64,000 bases of DNA. It comes from Spirodela intermedia. Lineage: Eukaryota; Streptophyta; Magnoliopsida; Alismatales; Araceae. The first letter of the stretch is position 1. Each line of letters opens with the position of its first letter. The translations under genes were made by a program, and so were the position numbers. The notes under the pieces were generated by a model. It was not told the origin of the DNA and did no database searches. It saw only the letters and a list, made by a program, of their open reading frames with translations. Positions 36,301-48,413 of the stretch are shown here, piece after piece. The stretch lies in assembly GCA_902729315.2 (NCBI GenBank), contig LR746277.1, positions 2,609,001 through 2,673,000 of the forward strand, written 5' to 3'.

Positions 36301-39300
36301 CACTTTGTGTACAGTTCCAGTGTCTCCTCTTTTAAGAAACAAAATAATCAAGCTATAACATGAGATTCGGCCCAAGAGCTAAGCTTCCGATTCAGGACCA
36401 GTTTCAGGGCATACTTTCAGGAGGAAGATACAGTTAAGCGAGCACAGTGAAGATGACTCATGCTTTGCACAGGGGAAAAATAACATTTTACTCCCTGGAG
36501 CACATCAAACTCAATACAATGGTACCAATCCCAGGGAAAAATGGATATCCAATAGTAAGGATCTAGCATGAAAAATAAATGGTGTTTTACGATAAATCTA
36601 CTTAGTGACTTCAACTATAATATTTCATCTCTGTCATTCTGGGATCACCAAATATTAGCATGTCAGATATAGGTTGCATAGGTAGGGGATGAAGGGATGA
36701 AATTCCCTGCTACTTTTGGGGGGGGGGGGGGGGTTATCTTTGTGTCTGATGCAAAAGCGAAATCCAAATTCAAAATGAAAACCCAACAATTTATAGATGA
36801 GTAGGATCTTAAACCTTTTTGTACAACATATACGTATATGTTTTCAACGTAAGCAGAGAGAATCCTAACCAACGAAAAAATACAAACTAAGAAAAGCAGC
36901 AGCCCCTCCAGATGCCAAACGGTAACAGTACATAATCCCGTACTGAGTGAAGACTTTGTTGTATACAGAGACGCATAAGCCAAAACAATCACGACACAGT
37001 GTGCATAAAAACCAAGCGCATGCAGACGATTAGTTGTTGAAAAATAAATTGTCGCAGAAAGGCTACGTTTATGTTTTATATAAAGCGCAAGAACATTATG
37101 ACATATACGAATGATCAGAAAGAAAATGTATACTCCGTTTCGTGATTAGAAAAAGGGTGGCAAGAAAAAGTAGAATAATTCGCTTACCCAGAATCTACTT
37201 CTCAGAGTTGGATATGCAGTCAGAGCAGGACCTTTTGTCCCTAGTCCCTCTTTAACAACTTGAACAATCACTTTCGTGCCTTTTCGAACATGATCCCACT
37301 TATTCTCAACAGTATAAGGATCACTATTTTCTTTCAGGCTTTGCAGGAAAAGGTCTGATAAATCTGTATCATTTGCACCTTCCGTTTCTAACGAAAATAG
37401 GTCCGCAACAGATCCATATTCCATGGAATGCTCCTTTTCTTCATAATAATCTTCAAAGTCAATTTCCCCGTCAGCATAGTTCACTGCACCATTAGTCACA
37501 GGTGTCTTACGACCACTGGAGGCATTGATGTTATCTATATGCTCATCGTCCTCAAGAACCTCATTTATGAATTCTATTGAATCATTCTGTTCATCAACAT
37601 CCACAAACTCATCATTTATGGTGTCCCCACTGTAAGTAGGATAATGTTCCTGGACATCCAGGGTCTCACTTACTTCATTACTCACATAGCCATTGATTTC
37701 CTGTCCATTGACCTTTTCATGGAAAGGAGGATATGCAAATGGTTCCCTGTTTTGCTTTATTTCCATAAGTGATGGTCGAGAAATCCCAATATCTACAAAA
37801 GCACCACCCATGTGTGGAACAAGCTTAGTGACTACACCAAGATATACACTATCACATTGCACATTATGCTTTACCGGTTCCAGTAACAACTCCACAAGCT
37901 TCTCATCTTCTAGGATGGCAATCCTTTGCATAGTACATACGGATGAGTTGATGAGGATGACAGTTGAAACAGGTTTACCAACGTGTCCTAACTTGTAACC
38001 GTGCTCAGCTCCCTCCTTTTCCGTAGCTTCAGACAACGTTTTGGGGGAGTCGAGTTCTGAAGCTACTGTTTTATCAGATAAAAGACTTGGAACACAAGAA
38101 TCCATTCCAGATGCAACTGCTGCTTCGGGCAGCCAAGGTTCCTCAAGAGGTTGGTCTCTCTCAGGAAACTTCTTCAAATCTTTAATGGTATTGAGCTGTG
38201 ATGCCACTTGAGAATTGTCAGTCCTCCTTGAGGTCTCAAGTTCAACTGTTGATCATCAACATTGTCTAAGCTTAAGCAATCAAAGGGGGGACAGTGAGAA
38301 GTTGCAATATAAAAGAAACATGTCGTATGTTACCTGGAGATAGTGACTGTTGCTGTCCATGCTCGATGGGTTCAGGACAGTCTATGACCTCTAACCACGT
38401 ACCCCAGGAAAAAACTGGAGGTATTTCTATTTTGCTACTCATCCACAAATCTTTTACCATAATTTTTTTATTAGGTTGTTTTGACAAGGGTACTGAAAGT
38501 GAAAATTCAGGCCCTAGTCTCCAAATGATATCACAATAAGCTCCTGTGTCTTGTTTTATGAAATAGTTATATTTGAAATGAACTCCATCAGGCACCTGAA
38601 ATGTATGAAGTTAAAAAATTAGTACCAAAGGACTAAGAGAATTTTTGAAGAAAAAACTCCAGTCATGGTTAATGATGTGAACCAATATCATCCTATTTCA
38701 GTTTTCATGAAATACTCTGAAACATAATTTTAGGCCTAATGCACCAATAAACTGGGCCGGGTATTGAGACTAACACATAATTTATTAATTACAAATGGAA
38801 TCCTCAAAGCTAAATGGTCGTCTATAAATAAAGACGGAATTTATTTTTTTCTACCAGACGCCTATTTGCTGTTTTCTCAAACAAGATTAATCATTCTTTG
38901 TTTAGACTGTCCACAAAGCGTATCATATTCTGAATTTTGATATCTTATGCATAGGCCTGTGTGCAGTGAACTGGGTTGAATTGGGCTAAATTAGAAAAGC
39001 CCAATTTATAAAGGGTTTAGCAGAGGTCAACCCGACTTAAACATTAATTTAGAATCCACTAGTTTAAAATGCAAATAATCTTATATTTTATGATATAGAC
39101 AACCTTTTATAATTACGAATCACATTCATAAGCCCATGCAGCATTACCTCAGGAAACTGCATTTCTTAGCGAATGATGCCTTAAATAGAAAAATGGAAAG
39201 AATTAAATAAGATGACTTGCTGGGACATTACAGCCAGGATCAAAATGGCTGTAACTATTCACTCATCAAGAATACAAATGCGCTCCCTTTGTTGATAATG

Positions 39301-42300
39301 AATAAGAATAGTAGTTAAAAGACCATAGAAAGGTAGTAAAACATGTATTGAGATATGAAATTGTTTACAAAGGTGAAAATAATACTGACCAAAAGGTTTG
39401 ATACTAGCTGTCAAACGAGGAGACATAAAAGGCCCTCTCATTTATTTCTGTAAGCATATGCATATATGATGTGGATTTTAATATAGTATCACTGCCCTGC
39501 AACACGGTACTCTAGAAAACAGATCTATTTGCTGCAATGGATTGAAGGGCGCGTAACTAAGATTATAGCATATATCAACATAGAAAGAAATATTTTCAAA
39601 AAAAAAATTAATTAGCATACCTCTATTTCAGCCATCCACAAATTAGCACGTTCTTTGCAAGGAGACAGGGGAATGGCCTTCTCTGGTTCCCAGCAACCTA
39701 ATGTGGCGGGATCACCAGTAACGTACAGGATCTCCCCCTCAGAAATATCAGCTTCTATATACCATAGCACCTTGCGAAAGTCACTGCATGCTGCTCTCAT
39801 TGATTCGTCTGTTGAATAAAGCAGTCATATACAAAGAGATCGTGAGCTGGGTTACTAGCAGCTAAAGCACAATACAATTTGAACATATAAGCAGAGCTCC
39901 ACAAAAAAAAGGTACAAAGGGATAAGTTTCCCAACTTAGAAGAAGATGTAAATTTTTTTTATATAATATATGTGACGTCTATCTTTCATTACTTATAATT
40001 TATAAATATATTAATTAAATTTATGTTTTTCACTTCCATTAATTACAAAATTACGTGTTTTACTAATTTTCATTCAAGTTTCTGAAATATTCAAATAGTA
40101 GATGGTTCTTTGACTTATCACAATTATTTAAGGAAAAATTCAAAGGGCTCATAATCAAAAAAAACTTTCAGATAGGCCTCAACAGTACGCCTGATATACT
40201 GAATCAAGAAAAGCTGCATACCTTTCTTAATGGACATTATTCGAGATCCAGGAAGGCACTTGCTAATCGTCAAATAGGTGACCTTAAAACCTCTCTGAAG
40301 TGGTATCCATTGGCAGAAATACCTGCAGTAGAAAAAATGACATATGGTTCCTCTCATATAGCCAATGAATGAGTAAACTAACCTATAAAAAAAAAGTAAT
40401 CTTCACTTACAAACATGAACTGAAGGGTTGGATAAAACTTAAACAAGAAACCAAATACATATTTTTAATTATCAAAATATGTGTGATGTCCTTAGAGAGA
40501 TTCTGGATTGGAAAAATAAAACACGAAAGGTTCATCGACTTTTTTTTAGAGTCTAATTTCTATTTTTTTCTGCTAACAAATGTCCTCAATGCACTAGAGC
40601 GATAGTCTACACTATAGTATGTGAACTAAACAAGAAGCCGTTCCTTCCCCATTACATAGAATACTCCATTCGTTTAGCCTTAATGAAGCACAAAGAAAAC
40701 TAATATCTACTTTACATCCTTTATGGTCGTATAGGCAGTTGTTCTGCTCATTCTAGACTAATGCTGCTCCTGATCTATTCATAATAATTACAAACCAGCT
40801 AGAAGCTGCCCAACTGAAGTATAGTTTATCGAAAAGCCTCTATCAGATCTTCCATAAAAAAGAGAGCCCTAAGAATAGATGATTCAATCCCTCTACTTCC
40901 TCCAACAGATTGCAGGGAATATTAATATTACCAAATGAAGAGCTAACAGTTTGCACGTACATTATATATCTTTCAGTCCCTAGATACACACCCATAAACT
41001 AAGCAGGAAAACTGCCATGCTCTAAATGTGGGCTAGAGCATCATCAGTAGCAGGATTTCCTCGCCCACTTCTTAACTTTTCCTCAGCATCTTCGAACTAG
41101 AGATAATTTTTATTAATTTCTGTTGTGGAAAAGAACATATCCAGGCCTTGCCAATTATTACCATGATTCCCAACGAATCTAGTGTTCTATTTCACTGCAT
41201 GGAGTGGGGTATACTGTTGACAGCTAGTTTGTGAGCTCATCTATCTGCATGACAAACTATGATGCTAATCAATGACTGATTCTCCTGCATTTGATACATA
41301 TTTCTGCCTAAAAGTAAACTTAATGAGTATTTCGCACCATAAACCTGAAGGAAGTAGGGCGCTGCATTCTCCCGTTCAGATACTTGTCCTTATTTCATGA
41401 TGGAGAAGCCATTGTCAAATGAACAAATTCTTCAGGCCTATGAACTCTATGGAAGCTTCGAAGCAGAAATGAACAAACTCTTCTTTCTACAAACTTGGTA
41501 ATGGAATTACCACTCTGTTAGTTTTCTCCTTCACGACTTTCTTGTTTTTGAATGGCCCGATATAATTACACCATATGAGAAAGATTCCAAGTGTATCAAG
41601 AAACTATTTTTCATAAACATCTCTGAACAACCATCACCAGACAAATATACAATTTCGCATTGCTGAGCTTTGAAGGACAGAACTTCGTTCATTTCTCCTT
41701 CAACTAAAATTTTCACCAGAGCGTACCGAAATCCCACACGTTCCAAGATAGTGAAAATTTACCTAAAGCTAGAATGTGATCATAAATTGATCTTCTCCTC
41801 ACGAAATAGGAAACAAAATTTCCAAGTCTTTATTCAAAATTCGTTTATTCCAGGTATTCTCAATAGATCAACCCATCCAGCTGCTAGGCTTCCCTAATTA
41901 TTCAAAGGGCAAAGGATATACACATAGTGTCTGCGCTCAACCTCTATTGGATGCCAAGTTTAGTTTTAAGTTTGGCTATTAGTGAACCAGCGCTAATACT
42001 TTACCAGAACCAAAATAACCTCAAAAATTAAATTGATGGCATCTGAATAGTTTTTCATTAGAAAGTTGAAAGTTCTTCAGAACATGTATAACTCAACGTC
42101 CGCTGAGAGATGATGTATTCAACATTTACCTGCAAACTACGTACAGTTATTACTTGAAGAAGAGGGCTCAATTGAATTTTGAGATATCAAAAGGAAAAAA
42201 GAGAACATCATGGGGATGCCTTCAGCACATTAATATCTTTAGAACAAAAGCCAGAGGAACATTGGCAAATCATTTATGAAACTGTGCACGAAACATTGCA

Positions 42301-42570
42301 AGGAAGAGATGACTCATGCAATCAAGTGCATGTGGAATGACAATTATAAATACTAATCAAATACGAAACGCTTATCGGGCTTAATTGTCAACGTCAGCAT
42401 CACAATTTGTAGACAAACTAAACCAGGTACATGGAAAAGTAAACTGCCTATCCGATAGATTTTAGTCTTTACTTGGAGAGAGCTTGCGGGCTTCCAGTGA
42501 ACCGCAAGAAAGGGAAGCTAACGCGTCGCCCGAACGGAATCGGAGCCTGATGAGCTTTGCGGAGCGCCAT
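27398..42570 (-). CDS. RNE: Chloroplast ribonuclease E/G-like protein with N-terminal CBM20, 14 exons
   Basis: Exons: 42473-42570, 40222-40322, 39621-39808, 38334-38595, 37188-38245, 35448-35765, 35312-35353, 34734-34858, 32753-32900, 31237-31309, 29575-29687, 28877-28996, 28181-28336, 27398-27574. They join in frame to 992 residues. The N-terminus ([16 protein letters not shown]) is basic and Ser-rich, like a plastid transit peptide. A CBM20 starch-binding-type domain follows at about 80-185 ([28 protein letters not shown]). An S1 domain starts near 311 and resumes near 534 after a roughly 170-residue acidic insertion. The RNase E core shows SIDVNGGHS (Asp752), VVDFIDM (Asp797/800) and the Zn-link CPCCHATG (Cys855, Cys858). 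Family role: endonucleolytic processing of polycistronic plastid RNAs; Arabidopsis counterpart At2g04270. Introns are long (up to about 2.15 kb), so the gene spans 15.2 kb. Confidence 0.95.
27614..27708. repeat. Two (AT)n microsatellites in last RNE intron
   Basis: (AT)n tracts at about 27618-27633 and 27686-27706 lie just upstream (in the minus sense) of the last RNE exon, with about 50 bases of ordinary sequence between them. The short distance to the acceptor at 27575 is a position where length change could affect splicing. Confidence 0.85.
36718..36733. repeat. Poly(G) tract, 16 bases, in RNE intron 5
   Basis: An uninterrupted run of 16 G on the plus strand (C on the RNE sense strand) in the intron between exons 37188-38245 and 35448-35765. 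It could be an assembly weak point or a length polymorphism. Confidence 0.95.
40323..42472 (-). other. Long intron 1 of RNE
   Basis: A 2.15-kb AT-rich intron separates the first transit-peptide exon from the second. Its boundaries rest on GT-AG signals and on the in-frame join SPQALS-K-YFCQW. No repeat, transposon protein or RNA gene was recognised in it. Confidence 0.6.
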
Positions 42571-44470
42571 GGCATCCTCCTACAGAAACGAACCGCTACA
42601 AGCGCCGGAAGAGAGCTACCGAGACACCACTCGAGCCAGCCGGAAGCTCACTTCCACGCCGGGAGACTAAATTGGAGAGCAGATGATGGGTTTCCACGCC
42701 ATTTTGAAAAGTTGGAGGAGGGAATCCCGGAGGGCGGGTGCATCCATTGAGAAGCCTGACGTCTCAGTGGAGACGGAAGAAGATGACTGGGGGGGATAAG
42801 AGGAGGATATCGGAGACATTAGATGACAGAACCATGGGTAGTTACGTCATTTTAATCATTGTTATTTCTTATATAAATAATTATTTAATGGATACTTTCT
42901 CAGGCATAAACCTTTCTTGAGCCGCCTAGTTAATGGATGTTTGGGCTACTTTCACAAAATTATGAAGTAGAAGCCTTTTAAGTCATAAAAAATATAATTT
43001 GTTTAAATATATGTCAATGTATGGTATAATAATAACTTTTATTTTAGTAAGGGATTCCTGAAATTAAGAAAAATGTGACTGGAGTCCTTCCCTTTCATCC
43101 AACAAGCCCCGCCGCATCGGTCGTCCACTCGGTGAGCCTACGTGGTCGTTGCTGCCCCCAGGAGCATCCGGGCGGCTGCTCTGCCACCGTGGCAGCGGAA
43201 AGGCCACTTGGGCGGGACACCTGGTTCATTGCCTAAGTTTCTGATTTCAAATCAAGTTCACTAATAGAAACCGGATGAGCCACGTGGCAGTGAGTATGCA
43301 GCTCCAATGGCCAGGCTGGACATTTGGGACATACAAAAAGTTCGGTAAAAATCAGGGTTAGAAATTAAATTACGTCGATGACGTGTACAGAGTTTAGTTC
43401 GGCTTAAGGGGGGCCAAGTCTAAGAAACGTATATATAAGGGCTTTTAGTAAAAACATGGCTTTTGCAGGGACTTTGGCGATAGCCAGAGCTTAGAAGCCA
43501 CCAACAGTTGGAATTAGACAGGGCCAATAAACAGTCGGCGTTGGAGAGAGCCCAGCGGTGGTGTCGGGGCGAGATGGGCCAGAAAAAGAATGTGCTGCCA
43601 TTTAGTGCGTTGTGGCCCATATTTTCCGTTTGTGGGTCAAAGGCCCATACAGGCCCAATATTTGCTTGTAAAAATGCTGCTATCATGGTTTTTTTCTTTT
43701 TTTTTAATTTTTAAGTTTCCAGTGTAGACTCTCTGGCGTTCCCCCAACCCGACGGCTCCAGAGAGTGGACTGAAACCCTAGAATCGTCGTCGCCCTGTCC
43801 CGCCCTCGTGAGGTACGCTGACATTCTCTCTCCGGATCGTCGTCGGTTCCTTATACGCAGGTCACCCGAGGAAAATTTGGTCAATTATGCTACAAACTGG
43901 TGAGGAGTTCCTCTGGTGATGTATTTCGTCTTCAGTTTGGAGCTTTGCGGGTGCTTTTGTTGTGATTCTTCAAAGTGTTCTCGATTTTATTGCCCGAGAT
44001 GTCCGGAGCAAGTTTTATCGGAGCAGTGGAGGGTCAATCTCTCTGGTTAAACTGGTTGTCTAGGGTTTTTGATTGTTGCCTGTGTATCCCGTGTTGATCG
44101 GCGTCTTCGTCTCGTGGCGATGCGTCTGTGATTCTTGCTATGTTTTCCCTGCCGCTCCGCACTTTCTTTGCTGATTTAGTTGTTTGCCTGTAAATTGAAC
44201 CGATCTTATCCTTTTGACTATTAGGAAATTTTTCGGATACGAGTCTCAAATGTACGCTCTGGAAACAATATCCAGGTCTTCTATTTACACAGTGATTCCT
44301 GTCAGCGAGAAGAACGAATGCTCTAAATGGGGATCTCATGAAGAGAAACCTGTCAGCATCCAAGTGAAGCCCTTGATTGGCTGCAATTAAAGCAGGATGC
44401 GCTCCTTGATTGCTACATGTGAAATCAGCTCAGAGTATGCCCTCAGAAGAAACTGCATTTGACTGAGAAG
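42571..44470. promoter_or_regulatory. Divergent promoter region between RNE and the NIPP1-type gene
   Basis: 1.9 kb between divergent start codons. Four site II elements cluster in 83 bases: TGGGCC at 43575-43580, and GGCCCA at 43614-43619, 43642-43647 and 43652-43657. A telo-box-like AAACCCTAG lies at 43773-43781. These lie 700-900 bp upstream of the NIPP1 ATG, so the plus-strand transcript probably starts near 43.75 kb. It would have a long leader, possibly with an intron starting at the GT after CGTGAG near 43812. The RNE side (42571-42900) shows no such motif. Confidence 0.5.
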
Positions 44471-46048
44471 ATGTACAGGGGAGGATTAAACAGATTTAAA
44501 AAGGCACAAACCTTGGAGCCATTCTCTGTTTCGAAGAATCCAGGTTCCCAAGCTCCTTCCCCTTCCCCACCGGTTGCTACCTTCCAGCCTCAGGTTTCCC
44601 TGTCAAAGGCCCACAGTCAGACACAGGAGCAGGATTCCTCTAAACCTGCCGGATCTGAGGCTTCAGTCCCGGGTCAGCATGCCACTCAGATCGGTGGTGG
44701 GCAGTCAGCTTGGCAGCCCCCAGATTGGGCAATAGAGCCTCGACCTGGGGTTTACTATCTCGAGGTCTTGAAAGATGGCCAGGTTCTTGATTCCATCAAC
44801 TTAGATAAGCGGCGGCACATATTTGGGAGGCAGCAGCCCACATGTGATTTTGTTCTCGATCACCTGTCTGTTTCACGCCAGCATGCTGCCGTGGTACCAC
44901 ACAAAAATGGAAGGTTAGTCTGGTTCTTTCTCTCCTTCTAGAATTCTGTTCATATATCAGTTTTTGTTCTTTGAAAGCTACTAGATTCTTTGCTTGCATT
45001 GGTTCCTTCCTGGCTTTTACGCACTTCCTGGCGTTGCTTCCAAGCAGTTTCATCTTCCGTAGAAATTTCTCCAGTTCATCTGAGACACTTGGCTTGATAT
45101 CTTCATGGTCTCCTTCTTGAATGCTCACGCTCCAAGTCTAGTTCTTATGTTCTTGAATTGAGCACCCTTATGATCAACTTTTAAGGATGGATTTCTTTCT
45201 CTTTAAAATCTCTCTCCAGCGTATATGTAATCGATTTGGGGTCGGTGCACGGCACATTTGTCGCAAATGAGCGACTGAAGAAAGACATCCCGGTGGAGCT
45301 TGAAATCGGTCAGTCTCTACGCTTTGCAGCCTCGACCAGAACCTATGTATTGAGGAAGAACACTGCCGCCCTCTTCCCCACCCCCAAGCCCCCTGCTGAG
45401 ATCGACCTCTCCTCACCTCCGGACCCCTCCGACGAAGAAGCTGTCCTGGCATACAACACAGCTCTCAACCGCTATGGTCTGAACAAATCTGATCTGTTGC
45501 CCAAATTTGACAACGACCCAAGAGGCAGCCCAGCGGGGGCTGAAGACAGCCGTCAGTCAGGAAAACCAGCGAAGAGACCCAGAAAGCTGCGGGTGGCATT
45601 TAGAGACCAAGTGGGAGGAGAATTGGTCCAGGTCGTCGGGATCTCAGATGGAGCTGATGTTGAGACGGAGCCGGGCCCAATTGGGGTGAAGGAGGGCAGC
45701 CTTGTGGGGAAGTATGAATCCCTTGTACATATTACAGTGATTCCCAAGGGGAAGGAGCAGATCTCCTCAAAGGAGGACGGCTTCCCCTCGAAAGGTGTCA
45801 CAGATAAGCTGCAGCAGGTTCTGAGCAAAGTCAAGGGCTCAGGGAGGAGCGAGAATGGCCTGTATGGGGATATCTTCACTGGCATGGTCGGCTCGTCGTG
45901 GGCTTACTCTTCTTCTTCATCAGTTGCTGCCGCTGATGGGTGGGCCGAATCAGCTGAAGCTAACCATGGGAGGGCCTCCAGCGGCGCCAATGAAAGGCTG
46001 AATTCCAGCTCCACTTATGATGAGGAAGATGATTTATTTGGAGATTAG
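44471..46048 (+). CDS. FHA-domain protein, NIPP1/PPP1R8 homologue, 2 exons
   Basis: Exons 44471-44913 and 45220-46048 join in frame to 423 residues. The start is the ATG of MYRGGLNRFKKAQTLEPF; the preceding in-frame codons reach a stop without another ATG. The FHA domain spans about residues 93-195, split by the intron, with phosphopeptide-binding landmarks FGR (118-120), SRQHAA (135-140) and DLGSVHGTF (153-161), then the vertebrate-NIPP1-like AASTRTYVLR. Downstream, KLRVAF (about 270-275) fits the RVxF docking motif for protein phosphatase 1. The C-terminus is acidic (DEEDDLFGD). Family role: nuclear regulator of PP1 linked to pre-mRNA splicing; At5g47790 is the recalled Arabidopsis counterpart. 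The conserved FHA and RVxF together make the call strong; PP1 inhibition itself is inferred. Confidence 0.9.
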
Positions 46049-47505
46049 TAGGGTGATTAGGCTGCAATTGAGGCCTGTTCTTGGGGTGTTTAACTGTAAA
46101 TGAGGATTTTTGTTCTGACGCTGCCCGCCTCCCATCACTCCCTCCGAGCTGGAGAACTGCGGATTCATCCCCTCCTATACTGTTCTTATATCCCCTTTGC
46201 TCTCATCCCTTTTGTCTGAGTATTTGATTCTATCCTCTCTCTCTCTCTCTTGATATCTCTCTCTTTGAAGTGCGGAGCAGCACTTGGGAAGGGGAAGAGG
46301 AGCCGGGTGAAGGTGGGCATGGAGGACGATCTCTGTGGTTGTTGAGCCCATCTATATATATCTCTCTCTACTCGCCGGTGGCTGTCGGCAGATGGTGGCG
46401 TCAGGCGCAGGTCTCGTCGGAGGGGGGGGCGGCGCACTCGGGGGGGCTCCTTGCGTGGTGAATCTGGTGGGCGTCTGAGTCCTCCATTAAAGAAGGAAGG
46501 GATTGGAAAAAGGGAATGGAGGGATTTAACAAGGTATCTGTCTCCTCCACTGAGGGGCGAGCTCCGTGGCTTCTTGTCCGAACGGGGGAAAGAAATCTTT
46601 GAACAAACCCACATGCCGGAGGAAGAGGGGGAATCCTTTCTGAACTAGGAGGGGCTCATCCCACTGGATCTGCACGTGGCAAAAGCTCAGCGGAGTGAGG
46701 AGTCGGCGCCTTCCCCCCTAAGCTTCTCTCTCTCTCTCTCTCAAACTCATGGGGCTGAGAAGGAAACGGGAAGAAAAAACTGGCTTCTGGCCCTCCACAG
46801 CTCGCTAGTTCCAGGCGCAATGGAGCCAATAGGATTCTCACCGGACCCTTTAGCCGAAAGCGGAGGGGGAGGGTCCAAGGCGACGTCTTTCTCCCTGGTT
46901 TTAGAGCTGGCAGCCCCACGCCGTGGATTGGATTCTTCCCAGGGTAAAAATTAGGGTTTGAAGAGCGGACATCGAGACACACTTGATAGAAAACACAGAG
47001 CTAGTGTAGGGTGGAGTGGGGAGAAGACGGGACAGCCCTACTCCTCTGAACCTCCCCTTCTGCCCTTCAATCATGGAGGCGAAGGAATGCAGAGGAGGAA
47101 GAGTTTTTCTCTGCCGGTCTTTCAATGGGTTTATGATGGCTTCTGCTCCCGCATCAGGGGGCCTTGGAAGGGGCCACAGAGGGTTTTTGTGGGAAGCTGG
47201 TGACATGGGCCAGAGGGACGGAGGGAGGGCAGGCAGGGCTGCCGGAGAGATGCCATGTGCCGCTGCAGACTTGCGCTTTCTGTCTGCCCGTCCGTTTCTC
47301 TACTGCTTGAGGCTGGCTTGAGAGGGGGAATCTCCCTCGTCGCCTATCCATTTCTCTGAATTTTAGAACTCGGAGAATCCCTCTCCTCTGCCCCTCTGTC
47401 CTCTCTGCCTGTCTCTCCCTCTGTTTTATCCCTCGAACCAAATGAATCCTGATTCAGATGGATAACTTTCTCTTTCATATTCTTGCATGGGTATTGACAA
47501 CTCTG

Positions 47506-47507
<2 letters not shown>

Positions 47508-47549
<42 letters not shown>
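47508..47549. repeat. (CT)n microsatellite, ~42 bp
   Basis: An uninterrupted alternation of C and T about 865 bp upstream of the NPH3 start codon. CT/GA tracts in plant 5' regions can bind BPC/GAGA-type factors. Confidence 0.95.
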
Positions 47550-47552
<3 letters not shown>

Positions 47553-48021
47553 CATTTAATTTTCGATGCTAATCTTCACCGGGAACAAGTGAAAACGTTA
47601 GAAAGTGTCAGAGGCGTTCGTCTTCATACCATCCAATTTTCCTATTTGTTTGCAAAAGATCATCAAAAGAACGCCATTTTTCGACTATTTAGAAGGCTTT
47701 TCTTCTAAGAATCTCATACTGTTGATGGGTTTTCTCGATCAAGCGCTCTATTCTATTAAATAAATAAAAACTCTATTTAATTCAAGGTTCTTTTGGCCGT
47801 TCTTCCCTCTGCAACTGAACACAGACTGAAAAAAATGAAAGCAAACCCTGTTTGCATAGGCGAATGGGACCCCGAGATGGAAGGCCATGGGGACCGACGG
47901 TATTCACTCACAAATCTGATCTCAGATGCTATGCCCACGGATGGACACGTTCACTGTTCTCTTTTCCAGACCCACTAGCACCATAAAGCTCCTTCCCATG
48001 AAATCTTTCCATCTCTCCTTT

Positions 48022-48025
<4 letters not shown>

Positions 48026-48058
<33 letters not shown>
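48026..48058. repeat. (CT)n microsatellite, ~33 bp
   Basis: A second long CT tract, about 360 bp upstream of the NPH3 start codon. Confidence 0.95.
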
Positions 48059-48060
<2 letters not shown>

Positions 48061-48413
48061 CCCTCTTCTGTGTGACGCAACTGATGATGATGCCACCCAT
48101 CCTCTCTTTCTCTCTCAAATTCTTTTAGTGCACTGGGTTGGTAGACAATGAGAGTCTTCAGACAAGCAGCACTCACCAATGTGGATGAGTTCTTTCTTGC
48201 CCCACCCAGCAACAGGAGTGCTCGATTCTATAGAACGCCGGCGTCTCTCTCCTCCGCCGGTCCTCCTAGGAAATGAGGCTGTTCAGAGTCCAGTCCCACG
48301 TATGATCTTCAATGATTCCCAGGCTTTCTAGGAGATGAAGCCCGGATGCCGAACCCTTAGGCATTCTCTCACAGTCGCTCAAGAACCTGGGGGGAGAGAG
48401 AGAGACAGCGAGA

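Larger units (their letters stand above)
46049..48413. other. Intergenic, 2.4 kb, CT-microsatellite rich
   Basis: This gap holds the NIPP1-type 3' end and the promoter/leader of the NPH3 gene. It is marked by many CT tracts: short ones at about 46230-46265, 46722-46741 and 48108-48115, and long ones at 47508-47549 and 48026-48058. Several frames of 60-140 codons exist on both strands but look like by-products of the repeats. I recognise no gene, conserved microRNA or structural RNA here. Confidence 0.5.

Noticed and set aside
46186-48212. Many frames of 60-140 codons between the NIPP1 and NPH3 genes, considered as small genes or a microRNA locus
   Set aside because: They are biased by CT tracts, have no conserved domain, and I found no known mature plant microRNA sequence or clean hairpin by eye.
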